A stretch of DNA of 16,979 nt from the NCBI GenBank assembly GCA_001779575.1, contig MFKM01000036.1:278-17256 (forward strand). Reading direction: 5' to 3'. Numbering within the stretch: the first letter of the stretch is position 1; every line of letters starts with the position of its first letter. Below the pieces are notes generated by a model. That model ran no database searches. It saw only the letters and a list, made by a program, of their open reading frames with translations, and had not been told where the DNA came from. The position numbers and the translations under genes are program-made. Origin of the DNA: Candidatus Jorgensenbacteria bacterium RIFCSPLOWO2_12_FULL_42_11 (GTDB taxonomy: Bacteria > Patescibacteriota > Minisyncoccia > UBA6257 > MFKM01). Below, piece by piece: positions 1 to 6,774 of this stretch.

Positions 1-472
1 CTATATATTGCAGAGAAGCCAATATCCCGTAAACTATCGCCAAAATAGCCGCCAAAAGAAAAATTTTTAACATCTTGCGCCAAGATTTTTCATCCCTGAA
101 AAGCAAAACCAGTAAAATAAAGAAGACAAAAAGATGGAGCATCTGCAGTCCGCCCTCTCCCCGCTCAAAGTTAGACCAAAAAGAAGCCGAGGGATTATAA
201 CCAAAAAATCCGGCCAGTAAAAAAATCAAAACAAAAACAGAAACCGCGATAAGCAAGGGTTTTGAAATTTGAGATTTGAGATTTGAGATTTTAATTTCTC
301 CCCTCGCCCAAGCCCAAAGAAAACAAATTAAAGCCAATTCCACCACTATTCTGAAAAACACATACTTGCCGACAATAAACGGAAACAGAGTGCTCCGAGA
401 GACGATAATCACGGCAAAAGGCGCCAGATAAAGAAAAAATTTTGAAAGTTTTAAGAAAAAATTGTTGGCCAC
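1..472 (-). CDS. O-antigen ligase-like membrane protein (partial, N-terminal part)
   Basis: The reading frame starts at a GTG (472-470, minus) and runs open through the left edge, giving about 157 residues. It is a hydrophobic protein with several predicted membrane segments. It aligns without large gaps to the first 150 residues of the complete gene next door: shared features are an ST-(L/I)-FP motif near residue 28, GK-x-VFFR near 36-41, an NP-x-x-(A/S)FW motif, and RGEG near residue 107. It is therefore a tandem paralogue of the O-antigen ligase/Wzy-type family. The GTG is chosen because it matches the start of the paralogue; it lies 11 nt after the upstream stop, with no Shine-Dalgarno sequence, so the two genes are probably co-transcribed. 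Residues 61-71 (KISNLKSQISK) are encoded by a TTTGAGA-type tandem repeat. The catalytic region is outside the window, so function is inferred from the neighbour. Confidence 0.8.
   Translation of the reverse strand, partial: MANNFFLKLSKFFLYLAPFAVIIVSRSTLFPFIVGKYVFFRIVVELALICFLWAWARGEIKISNLKSQISKPLLIAVSVFVLIFLLAGFFGYNPSASFWSNFERGEGGLQMLHLFVFFILLVLLFRDEKSWRKMLKIFLLAAILAIVYGILASLQYI
261..297. repeat. ATTTGAG tandem repeat inside a coding region
   Basis: Tandem 7-bp units (ATTTGAG) flanked by TTTGAA and TTTTAATTT. The tract lies in frame in the partial O-antigen ligase-like gene and is translated as a Lys/Ser/Asn-rich loop between membrane segments. Its composition resembles the intergenic filler elsewhere in the window rather than the flanking hydrophobic codons. 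Confidence 0.75.
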
Positions 473-483
473 TTTATAATATT

Positions 484-2874
484 TTATATTTTACGAAGAT
501 TATGAATTATTGACCAATTGCCGTTTTTGGCCAAATCAATAAGAACTTCCATATTGTCTTTCAGGTCGTCAAATTTCGCCAGATAATCAGCCATTAAAAA
601 GAAATGCTTGGCATCTTCCTGGCTGGCAAAATAGCCGAGGGCCTGCTCATAATACCGTCTTCTGAACTTATGAAGCGTCCGGCCATCCAAGCTTTTAATC
701 AGAAATTCCGTCACTTTATCCGTCATCCCCAGATTATAATAAAACAACATTGCGGTATTTATGTCGCCGACCATCAAACCGTCGTAGTTTGGCCTTAATT
801 CTTCAACAACAGCCAATTCTTTCAAAGCCTCTTCGTTTCGGCCGGCTAAAGCCAGCATCAAAAACAAATGATAACGAGCCCGAACCACTTTGGGATTTAA
901 AGAAACCGCGTAACGAGCCGTCTCAATTGCTTCATCATAACGCTTTTGGCCCGCCAGGTTAAAAGCCAAATGATAATAAACTTCTTGGCGATTCGGCGCC
1001 CGTTTGACCGCTTCCCGCATCAGGGCTTCGGCTTTTTTAAATAAAGGAGCGGTTTCTTTCTCGTCTTTAAAAGGATAATTCTTGGTCACGCCGTTTAACA
1101 TTTCCACTTCCCTAATCAGAGTCCTGACGTCAAAAGGTTCGCGTTTTACTATTTCATCCATCCCTTCAATCAATAAATCGCTGATAACTTTGAGCTGGGA
1201 CTTCTCCATTAAATTAGGATTGTAAAAAAACTGGTCCAAGTAAAAAGCGTCAATGCCGAAACTGCGGATATTGTATTGGGCAAAATTATAAGGATACATC
1301 GCTTCTTTGAGCTTTTCTTCCATAAAAAAGACATTCCCTAAAACGGGAGACTCCCGAAACGCTTTCGCCTGAACAAAAGGAACATAGTTGAAAGCGTAAA
1401 CCGAATAGCCGAGAAAACTGATAGCGACAATAACAATGGTCAATGACGATAATTTATAGAAATTATTGGTAATTAGCGGTTTCGCCGCATAATTTACGCT
1501 TTCAGCGCGTAATTCAGTAGAAATTAAATAGCCCAAAATTACAAAAAACGCAATGTCGGAATTCAGTTGGTCAAAAAGAACCAAATTTTGGACAAAATAG
1601 GCAACCAGCCCCGCCATTATGAAATGTTTTCCGGCAATTCGTTTCTTGAACAATAAATAAAAAGCGCTGGCAAAAATACCGAGGTAGCTTAATAACCCAA
1701 ACAGACCCTGCATCACTAAAACATCAAAAATTTTATTGTGAGCGCGGTCAAGCCAAGTTTCGCCGTAAATAGCATAACCCGGTTCGTAATGTTTTTCATA
1801 GGCGACCAAATAATTGTCCGGTCCCCAGCCGAACCAGGGCTTTTCTTTAAACGCGTTCCAGCTTAACCGCCAAGTGATTATGCGAGTTTGGGTGGAATTA
1901 TCATTAGCGTCAAAAGCGGCGGTTTTAGCTAAACGGTCAAAGCCGGGGATTTTTTGCCAAACCGGTTGATGCCTGGTTGCCCAAAAAACCCAGCCAAAAC
2001 CTATAATAAATATCAAAAAACAGACGGAGAGTTTACGCAACCATCCTTTTCTTTTTAAAGAAAAATAAAAAAGTAAAATGATTAATCCTGTCCCCAGTCC
2101 CAAGATGGCCCCCCGGGTGCCGGTGAGAAAAATCGTTATCATTGAAAGCATAATTATCAATAAAGAAAAACAGCGCCAAAAAATTTTACGAACGACGGCG
2201 AACGCGGATTTTAACGGATTAATACGAATTGCCTTGTCGGCGTTAATCCGTTTTTCGTCCGTATGCCGCGTTTTTTCCGAAAACACAACGACGGCGAACA
2301 TCATCAAAAAAAACAGGTGAACCGCCAAAAAAGACGGATTGCCAATAAAAGAGCCGGGCCGAGGATCTATGAATTTCAAGGCAAATGGGAAATTATAAAT
2401 TTTAAACGGGTGTTGAAGAAACGCGTAAAAAATCAAAATCAGTCCCACTGCCAAATGAATCTTAAAGAAGTTAAACCAGTCCTTTTTCTCAAAAATAAAG
2501 AGTCCCATAACTAAAAGAGCGAAATAATGAAACATTCCAAAAAGGCCTTCGCCCCGGTCTATGGTCCCCCAGAAAGCGCGATAGGGATTAACGGCAAAAA
2601 TCGCGCTGATAATCAAAGAGAGAATAAATAAAACTACGAAAATAAATAAAGGATTCCGGACTAACAATTTCCAATTTTTAATTTTTAATTTCCAATTAAA
2701 CAGTAAATAAATTAAAAACAAAATCAGGGCAATTTCAATAACGCTCCGAAAAAAAACCACTTTGCCGAAAATATAAGGGAAAATGGTAGACCAGGCTATA
2801 ATCAGCGGAGTGAGAGCAGTGGCGAAAAGAAGAAATTTGATAATATTTTTTAATATAAATTGAGATTGCCCCAT
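484..2874 (-). CDS. O-antigen ligase family (Wzy_C) membrane protein with C-terminal TPR repeats
   Basis: A 796-residue polytopic membrane protein. Residues 1-500 hold about a dozen hydrophobic segments. The family-typical pieces are a TGTRGA-x-LGL segment (about 251-260), a long extracytoplasmic loop ending in KPWFGWGPDNY (345-355), and RAHNKIFDVLVMQGLFGLL (377-395), which corresponds to the H-N-x-(Y/I)-x-D-x-x-x-x-x-G-L-x-G-L pattern of O-antigen ligases, Wzy polymerases and PglL-type O-oligosaccharyltransferases. Residues 610-700 contain TPR-like helices (for example YYHLAFNLAGQKRYDEAI). Such proteins transfer lipid-linked glycans outside the membrane, to lipid or to protein. Whether this one is a ligase, polymerase or protein glycosylase cannot be told from sequence. 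It precedes a paralogue and follows a large Ser/Thr-rich surface protein. Two inserts (residues 60-71 and 203-228) are encoded by filler-type repeats. A TATAAT lies 7 nt before the ATG, so the mRNA may be leaderless. Confidence 0.85.
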   Translation of the reverse strand: MGQSQFILKNIIKFLLFATALTPLIIAWSTIFPYIFGKVVFFRSVIEIALILFLIYLLFNWKLKIKNWKLLVRNPLFIFVVLFILSLIISAIFAVNPYRAFWGTIDRGEGLFGMFHYFALLVMGLFIFEKKDWFNFFKIHLAVGLILIFYAFLQHPFKIYNFPFALKFIDPRPGSFIGNPSFLAVHLFFLMMFAVVVFSEKTRHTDEKRINADKAIRINPLKSAFAVVRKIFWRCFSLLIIMLSMITIFLTGTRGAILGLGTGLIILLFYFSLKRKGWLRKLSVCFLIFIIGFGWVFWATRHQPVWQKIPGFDRLAKTAAFDANDNSTQTRIITWRLSWNAFKEKPWFGWGPDNYLVAYEKHYEPGYAIYGETWLDRAHNKIFDVLVMQGLFGLLSYLGIFASAFYLLFKKRIAGKHFIMAGLVAYFVQNLVLFDQLNSDIAFFVILGYLISTELRAESVNYAAKPLITNNFYKLSSLTIVIVAISFLGYSVYAFNYVPFVQAKAFRESPVLGNVFFMEEKLKEAMYPYNFAQYNIRSFGIDAFYLDQFFYNPNLMEKSQLKVISDLLIEGMDEIVKREPFDVRTLIREVEMLNGVTKNYPFKDEKETAPLFKKAEALMREAVKRAPNRQEVYYHLAFNLAGQKRYDEAIETARYAVSLNPKVVRARYHLFLMLALAGRNEEALKELAVVEELRPNYDGLMVGDINTAMLFYYNLGMTDKVTEFLIKSLDGRTLHKFRRRYYEQALGYFASQEDAKHFFLMADYLAKFDDLKDNMEVLIDLAKNGNWSIIHNLRKI
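2188..2270. repeat. In-frame filler-type insert (CGGATTAACGC / ATCCGTTAAAATCCGCG words)
   Basis: This segment encodes the polar stretch RHTDEKRINADKAIRINPLK and the residues after it (about 203-228), between two strongly hydrophobic segments of the O-antigen ligase-like protein. On the minus strand the DNA is made of words such as CGGATTAACGC, CGTATTAATCCG and TTAAAATCCGCG. From memory these words are typical of a dispersed, usually intergenic repeat seen in several bacterial genomes; this was not checked by search. Its base composition differs from the flanking T-rich membrane codons. Confidence 0.55.
2665..2697. repeat. CAATTTTTAATTTTTAATTTCC repeat inside a coding region
   Basis: A low-complexity tract built from AATTTTTAATTT and TTTCCAATT units, with a near-mirror arrangement. 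It is translated in frame on the minus strand as NWKLKIKNWKL (residues 60-70) in the loop between two membrane segments. It is the positional equivalent of the unrelated ATTTGAG repeat in the neighbouring paralogue. Confidence 0.7.
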
Positions 2875-2881
2875 ATTCCAA

Positions 2882-2909
2882 ATTATATCTCATTCATTAG
2901 CAAAACCAA
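2882..2909 (-). promoter_or_regulatory. Promoter of the O-antigen ligase-like gene
   Basis: On the minus strand TTGGTT (2909-2904) and a perfect TATAAT (2887-2882) are separated by 16 bp. Only 7 nt separate TATAAT from the ATG at 2874, so the transcript would start at or next to the start codon. The -35 lies inside the 3' arm of the terminator of the upstream surface-protein gene. Confidence 0.6.
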
Positions 2910-2937
2910 AAGAGCCCTTTCGGGCTCTTTTGGTTTT
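2902..2937 (-). terminator. Rho-independent terminator after the surface-protein gene
   Basis: A perfect 16-bp inverted repeat (2902-2917 with 2922-2937). Read on the minus strand it has a GAAA tetraloop and an arm ending GGTTTT. It lies 28 nt beyond the stop of the minus-strand surface-protein gene and ahead of the next gene. Confidence 0.85.
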
Positions 2938-2942
2938 TCACA

Positions 2943-2971
2943 CAACTAAGTCCTCAAGGATGACTTAGTTG
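2943..2971 (-). other. Stem-loop covering the stop codon of the surface-protein gene
   Basis: CAACTAAGTC (2943-2952) and GACTTAGTTG (2962-2971) are perfectly complementary, giving a 10-bp stem with a 9-nt loop. The TAA stop (2967-2965, minus) lies in the 5' arm of the RNA stem. The strong terminator follows directly, so the mRNA 3' end has two consecutive hairpins. Confidence 0.55.
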
Positions 2972-5900
2972 CTGATGGTGATGATGGAAGACGGTAAGTT
3001 TTTGACGAACATACCGTTGTTCCAGTCAGCAGTGCTTTCGGTGTGCGAGACGTTGGAGTAATCAGACCAGACGAATGAAGGAGACGCGTCAGTCGCGTTA
3101 CCCAAACCGCTTCTGATCCCAGAGACCGTTCCCGAACCGACAACAGCGACTTCGCCACGGTGAATCTGGGCGACTACTGAAGCCGCGCCAACCGTGCTTG
3201 AAATATCGCTAAAGGTTAATTGCAACTGGTAGTTCTTGGTTTGCCCAGCCGCAATAACCTGTTCGGAGTTAAGAAGCACAGAAACATAACCCGTATTGCC
3301 GCCGGTGATGGTCGTCTGTTCTCCGGTCACAGCGCTTGCGGAGCTGAAGCCGCTAGCGATGTTGAGGTTGGTAGCGGTAGTCACATCCCGCAGTATCAAC
3401 GCTGAACCAGTTGAGGCCGGGACAGCATTAACAGCCGTCATCGTAGCCGCGGTCATAGAGATTTTGAACTGAATCTGCTTCCAAGCGACTTGTTCCTGAC
3501 TGTTAGCCGTGATAGCAAAAGTCAAGACCGGAATCTGCCCGACAGTCAGCTTGGTGCTGGCCGCGGACGGTTGAGCAATAGTCGGATTGGTCTTATAAAC
3601 CAACTTCTGATTGCCAGTCGCCGCTGTAATTGTTGTGTCTTTGGCGCTTGAGCCCTGGGCTTCAAAACCCGCGGCCATCACGCTTGCGTAGACATTGGCG
3701 CCGGTATCCGCGCCTCCGGAAATGGTGTTCAAAACACCCTTAACCGTTAGAACTTTACTGCCGTTCTTCGTAACTTTCCAACCAAGGTCCTGAATATAGA
3801 CCGTGCCGGCGTTGTCTCCGGAAGCGGTTACCGTGTAACCAGCTGTCGCTCCAATCTGGGTTGAACCCTCATAGAGCTTGATTGTCGGAGCTTCATCAGC
3901 CGAAGCCGTAGAAGTAGCGGTAGCGCTGTTGGTTTCAACAACCAAAAGCTGTAATTTATTAACGGTCATTTCCTCATTGGTGGAAGTGAATCGGAACTTA
4001 GCCAAAACGCTTTCCGTGCCCGCGACCACAATACCGGCTTCGGATTCTGTGTCATCAGCCGCGATAGCGACCGACACATTACCGGCCGTGGTGATCGTGT
4101 GGGAAACGGTCGGGCCAGAGTTGGCGGCAGAACCAGTTATCGTGGCGCTGTTGCCATCTTTGTCGTAAACCGTGAGGTAGGTGCTGTTCGCTCCGGCAAT
4201 ATAGAAGTAGTAAACATCGGTGTCGGTGGCGTTGGCGGAGATATTACCTCTCAAAGTCAAAACTTTGGTCGCCCCCTTAACGACAGTCAAGTTCAGGTTG
4301 TCAAAAGTGACGGTGAGGTCGGTATCAAGCGATTTGAGGCTGGAAACCAACGTAGCGCCGTCGTACAAACCCAAGCTCTGGACTTCGCCGGTGGTTATGG
4401 TTAAGACGCTAGAAGTCGCGGTGACTTTGATAGAGCTTATCTTGATGTCATCGGAAATCGCCCGGAAGCTGAAGCCAGTTAAGTCAACTCCGTTAACTCC
4501 CTGGACATAGGTCTGGGAAGTCGGAGAAGCGGCCAACTGAACATCAAGAGTCGGAGCTTTGGCAGTCTGGACATTGCCAACGATTATGCTGTTCGGAACA
4601 ATGACGCTGGTAGCAACATAAGTGTTGTTATCCAAATTCTTAATGTCGTTGCTCTCAAAAGCCAATAATCTAATGACAATAGTGCCATCAGCCGTGTTAG
4701 TGGAATCAACATCAGCCGTCGCTTTAAATCTCCGAGATACACCGGCCGTAAGATTGATAATATCGGTAAAGGTCTTGCTTGAAGAACCGGTGGCGATGTT
4801 TTGAGCGCTGGTGATGACGGCATTGTTCGCCGTATCCCAAATCTTAAAGTCGTTGTAAAGAGCGATAGTGCCGGTGGTTGACGCGTTGAATCTCAAGTTG
4901 CGGATTTCAACATTGTTCTTGGAAACCAAAGTGAAATCATAGAGCACCGCGTCTTGAGCGCGAATGGCGAGATCGCCGGCAACCGGGCCGTTTAAGGTGA
5001 TAGTAAGATCACCTCCCGCGATTGTCAGAGTGTCGCCGTCGCTGGTCGCGTCTAAACCAGAGATGTCAACAGTAACCGCGTAGCCATAGGTTTTACCGGT
5101 GGCGATGATGTCGGCTTTGCTGTCAAAGTAGAAAACAACCGTATCGCTGGTGCGAGTGGAACCGGCGATATCCGCAAAAAGCTGGAAGGTTCTTTCCTGT
5201 CCTTTTTCCAAAAGGAACGGGGTGGTCAACACCAAAGTCGCCAAATCTTTTGCTCCAATCACCGAAGCGGTGGCGACAGTGTTGCCGCTTTGCTTCAAAA
5301 CGAGATTGGTAAGATTGGAATTGGTAATTGAACCGCCTTCGGTCAATGATACCCGGCTAATAGTGATGTCTTCGGTGGAATTAGCCGCTAATTTGAATTC
5401 AGCCACTAAAGATGCGGCCTGGCCAACTTTGGGGTTGGACGGAGCCACGCCTGAAGTAGCGGTTACGGTGCCAACTGCCGCGCTGCCGATAGTAAACACA
5501 TTGCTTGTCAAAGTGCCAGTCGGCGTAGGATCGCCAGCCGCTGATACTAGGGTGAAGTAATGATAAGCGCCGGCGGTGGCAACGGAGCTGGTCGCGATAT
5601 CGGCCACCAAGCTCAAAGTTTTTGTTCCATCAATGGCCAAAGCCAAATTGAGGAAAGAAATTTCGTGAGTGGTGGAATTAAGACTGCGACCGCTGGTCAA
5701 ACGAGCCGCTCCATCATAAAGATAGAGACCGCTTGAAACAAAATCGGTTGTGGCGCCAAGTCCGTTTCTCTTAAAAGAAAGAGACGACAAGGTGCCTTTT
5801 CCGGAAACTGTAAATTTCAGGAAATTAGAACCAGTGACGCCGGAAGGAATAGTGGTAGCCGCCGGATTGTCAGACGCTAAAGCGAGAGCCAATCCTGAAG

Positions 5901-6399
5901 CTGACGTAGTTGTTCCTCCGGTGGTTGTGCCTCCAGTAGTCGTTCCTCCGGTAGTCGTGCCTCCCAAAGAAGCAACGTAAGCTCGGGTTTTAGGTCCAAA
6001 ATATCCGGCCGCCGGGGAAACGCCCGCCGCCGCCTGATATTCGGCTAAAGCCGCTTTGGTCAAATTGCCAAAGAAGCTTGTCGCTCCAACCGCGGCCAAA
6101 GCCGCAGCCGCTGAACCTTTGTTCGCAGAAATCAAAAGATTCTGCAAGGCCTTGACATCATCTCCTTTTGAACCAAGGGTGAGGTCCTTAGTAAAGCTGA
6201 AAGACGATGTTTGCTGGCCTTGAGCCGAACCCAACTGGGTTTGCAATAATTGAATCTGGGCTAACAAAGCGTTAATCTGGGCCTGAAGTTCGTCAATAGT
6301 AGCCGCTTGAGCCATAGGGACAAGCATTGCCGCCCCTGAAAGCCAAACAGCCGTCGTTAACGAAACGCTAATAGAAATAATCTTTTTTGTAATACTCAT
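2965..6399 (-). CDS. Large secreted surface protein: PG-binding domain plus six beta-rich repeats
   Basis: 1144 residues with no cysteine seen. Residues 1-32 are a signal peptide (KK, hydrophobic core, cleavage after A-Q-A at 30-32). Residues 34-58 form a short amphipathic coiled-coil-like helix (LQAQINALLAQIQLLQTQL). Residues 70-145 match a peptidoglycan_binding_1 domain (LGSKGDDVKALQNLL, then FGNLTKAALAEYQ and FGPKTRAYV). A four-fold GGTTT linker follows (146-165). The remainder is Ser/Thr/Ala-rich beta sequence in six diverged copies, each with a signature like LYDG followed by an NL-x-L-x-x-x-x-G-x-T-K-x-L-x-L strand, at about residues 225, 366, 518, 676, 840 and 1000. The C-terminal FVWSDYSNVSHTESTADWNN and following GMFVKNLPS resembles an end motif I recall from other CPR surface proteins (memory only). 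The likely role is a wall-attached S-layer or surface component. The six-repeat reading is mine and no Pfam domain is claimed for it. No Shine-Dalgarno is visible; a possible -10, TACAAT, lies at 6432-6427. Confidence 0.85.
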   Translation of the reverse strand: MSITKKIISISVSLTTAVWLSGAAMLVPMAQAATIDELQAQINALLAQIQLLQTQLGSAQGQQTSSFSFTKDLTLGSKGDDVKALQNLLISANKGSAAAALAAVGATSFFGNLTKAALAEYQAAAGVSPAAGYFGPKTRAYVASLGGTTTGGTTTGGTTTGGTTTSASGLALALASDNPAATTIPSGVTGSNFLKFTVSGKGTLSSLSFKRNGLGATTDFVSSGLYLYDGAARLTSGRSLNSTTHEISFLNLALAIDGTKTLSLVADIATSSVATAGAYHYFTLVSAAGDPTPTGTLTSNVFTIGSAAVGTVTATSGVAPSNPKVGQAASLVAEFKLAANSTEDITISRVSLTEGGSITNSNLTNLVLKQSGNTVATASVIGAKDLATLVLTTPFLLEKGQERTFQLFADIAGSTRTSDTVVFYFDSKADIIATGKTYGYAVTVDISGLDATSDGDTLTIAGGDLTITLNGPVAGDLAIRAQDAVLYDFTLVSKNNVEIRNLRFNASTTGTIALYNDFKIWDTANNAVITSAQNIATGSSSKTFTDIINLTAGVSRRFKATADVDSTNTADGTIVIRLLAFESNDIKNLDNNTYVATSVIVPNSIIVGNVQTAKAPTLDVQLAASPTSQTYVQGVNGVDLTGFSFRAISDDIKISSIKVTATSSVLTITTGEVQSLGLYDGATLVSSLKSLDTDLTVTFDNLNLTVVKGATKVLTLRGNISANATDTDVYYFYIAGANSTYLTVYDKDGNSATITGSAANSGPTVSHTITTAGNVSVAIAADDTESEAGIVVAGTESVLAKFRFTSTNEEMTVNKLQLLVVETNSATATSTASADEAPTIKLYEGSTQIGATAGYTVTASGDNAGTVYIQDLGWKVTKNGSKVLTVKGVLNTISGGADTGANVYASVMAAGFEAQGSSAKDTTITAATGNQKLVYKTNPTIAQPSAASTKLTVGQIPVLTFAITANSQEQVAWKQIQFKISMTAATMTAVNAVPASTGSALILRDVTTATNLNIASGFSSASAVTGEQTTITGGNTGYVSVLLNSEQVIAAGQTKNYQLQLTFSDISSTVGAASVVAQIHRGEVAVVGSGTVSGIRSGLGNATDASPSFVWSDYSNVSHTESTADWNNGMFVKNLPSSIITISN
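5905..5964 (-). repeat. Four 15-bp tandem repeats encoding GGTTT linker
   Basis: Four consecutive copies of a GGAGGNACNACNACN-type unit encode GGTTTGGTTTGGTTTGGTTT between the PG-binding domain and the repeat region of the surface protein. The copies differ mainly at third codon positions. Such tracts can change copy number by slippage, which would alter linker length in units of five residues. Confidence 0.85.
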
Positions 6400-6567
6400 T
6401 TTTAATTGAATTTTTAATCGACTTAAATTGTATTTTTAATTTTTTGTTGGAAGATTATTGCTTTTATTTATCGACCCGCCGCTAAACTTGTGAGGTAAAT
6501 TCGCGGAATAAACAAGAGAATAATCCTAATATCTATTTTTTAAGTTTCACTTCCCATAAACAAAAAT

Positions 6568-6587
6568 CTCGCTTTTTTCAAAGCGAG
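6568..6587 (-). terminator. Intrinsic terminator (8-bp stem, GAAA loop)
   Basis: On the minus strand CTCGCTTT (6587-6580), GAAA loop and AAAGCGAG (6575-6568) are followed by ATTTTTG. It closes transcription coming from the HTH gene and/or from the promoter at 6726-6718, before the surface-protein gene begins. It has the same GAAA loop as the 2902-2937 terminator. Confidence 0.75.
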
Positions 6588-6600
6588 GCCGATAAAAACA

Positions 6601-6677
6601 ATTGAAAGATTGCTAATTGAAAAATTTAAAGATTTTTTAATAATCTTTTCAACTCTTCAATGTTTCAATCTTGCAAT
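6601..6677. repeat. Long imperfect AT-rich palindrome
   Basis: The outer arms ATTGAAAGATTG (6601-6612) and CAATCTTGCAAT (6666-6677) differ by one base from perfect complementarity. The inner arms AAAGATT (6628-6634) and AATCTTT (6642-6648) are perfect. Both pairs are centred near 6638-6639. It is built from ATTGAAA/ATTTAAA-like words. Confidence 0.6.
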
Positions 6678-6717
6678 CGTATTTTTTGTTCAGCCTCACT
6701 CTGAACTTTATAAAAAT

Positions 6718-6726
6718 ATTATATCA
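6718..6726 (-). promoter_or_regulatory. Extended -10 promoter element
   Basis: TGATATAAT on the minus strand is a perfect TGN-TATAAT extended -10. No good -35 lies 16-18 bp upstream. Transcription would start near 6711 and meet the terminator at 6587-6568. Confidence 0.45.
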
Positions 6727-6774
6727 AATCCGCTATACCAAACCAGTGGATAACTATTTAGTATAACGAAAATA

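Larger units (their letters stand above)
6562..6711 (-). ncRNA. Candidate small RNA, about 150 nt
   Basis: The interval is bounded upstream by an extended -10 (TGATATAAT, 6726-6718) and downstream by a GAAA-loop terminator with a short T-tract. In between are a 5' hairpin GTTCAG/CTGAAC and a long AT-rich imperfect hairpin centred near 6638. There is no obvious reading frame. No known family was recognised. The palindrome may be only one of the filler elements common in this window, and the terminator may simply serve the upstream HTH gene by read-through. Confidence 0.3.
6400..6774. other. 375-nt intergenic region between surface-protein and HTH genes
   Basis: No convincing protein-coding gene is visible. 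Going down the minus strand from 6774 it holds a TTATCCACT (DnaA-box-like, one mismatch, about 6754-6746), an extended -10 (TGATATAAT, 6726-6718), a 6-bp hairpin (6706-6688), a long imperfect palindrome (6677-6601), an intrinsic terminator (6587-6568), and then an AT-rich stretch that must contain the promoter and leader of the surface-protein gene. A lone DnaA-box-like word is not evidence of an origin. Confidence 0.6.

Noticed and set aside
1437..1500. Third possible filler insert in the O-antigen ligase-like gene (residues about 459-480)
   Set aside because: The ATTACCAATAATTT words look filler-like, but the segment is short, partly hydrophobic and cannot be separated from ordinary AT-rich codons.
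3878..5560. Several plus-strand open frames of about 60-136 codons opposite the surface-protein gene
   Set aside because: They are shadows of a long, Ala/Thr/Val-rich minus-strand gene whose codon bias keeps other frames open; compositions are repetitive and no start signals fit.
6746..6754. TTATCCACT resembling a DnaA box (minus strand)
   Set aside because: It is a single copy with one mismatch; no cluster, no GATC or AT-rich unwinding element and no dnaA or dnaN nearby, so an origin is not supported.
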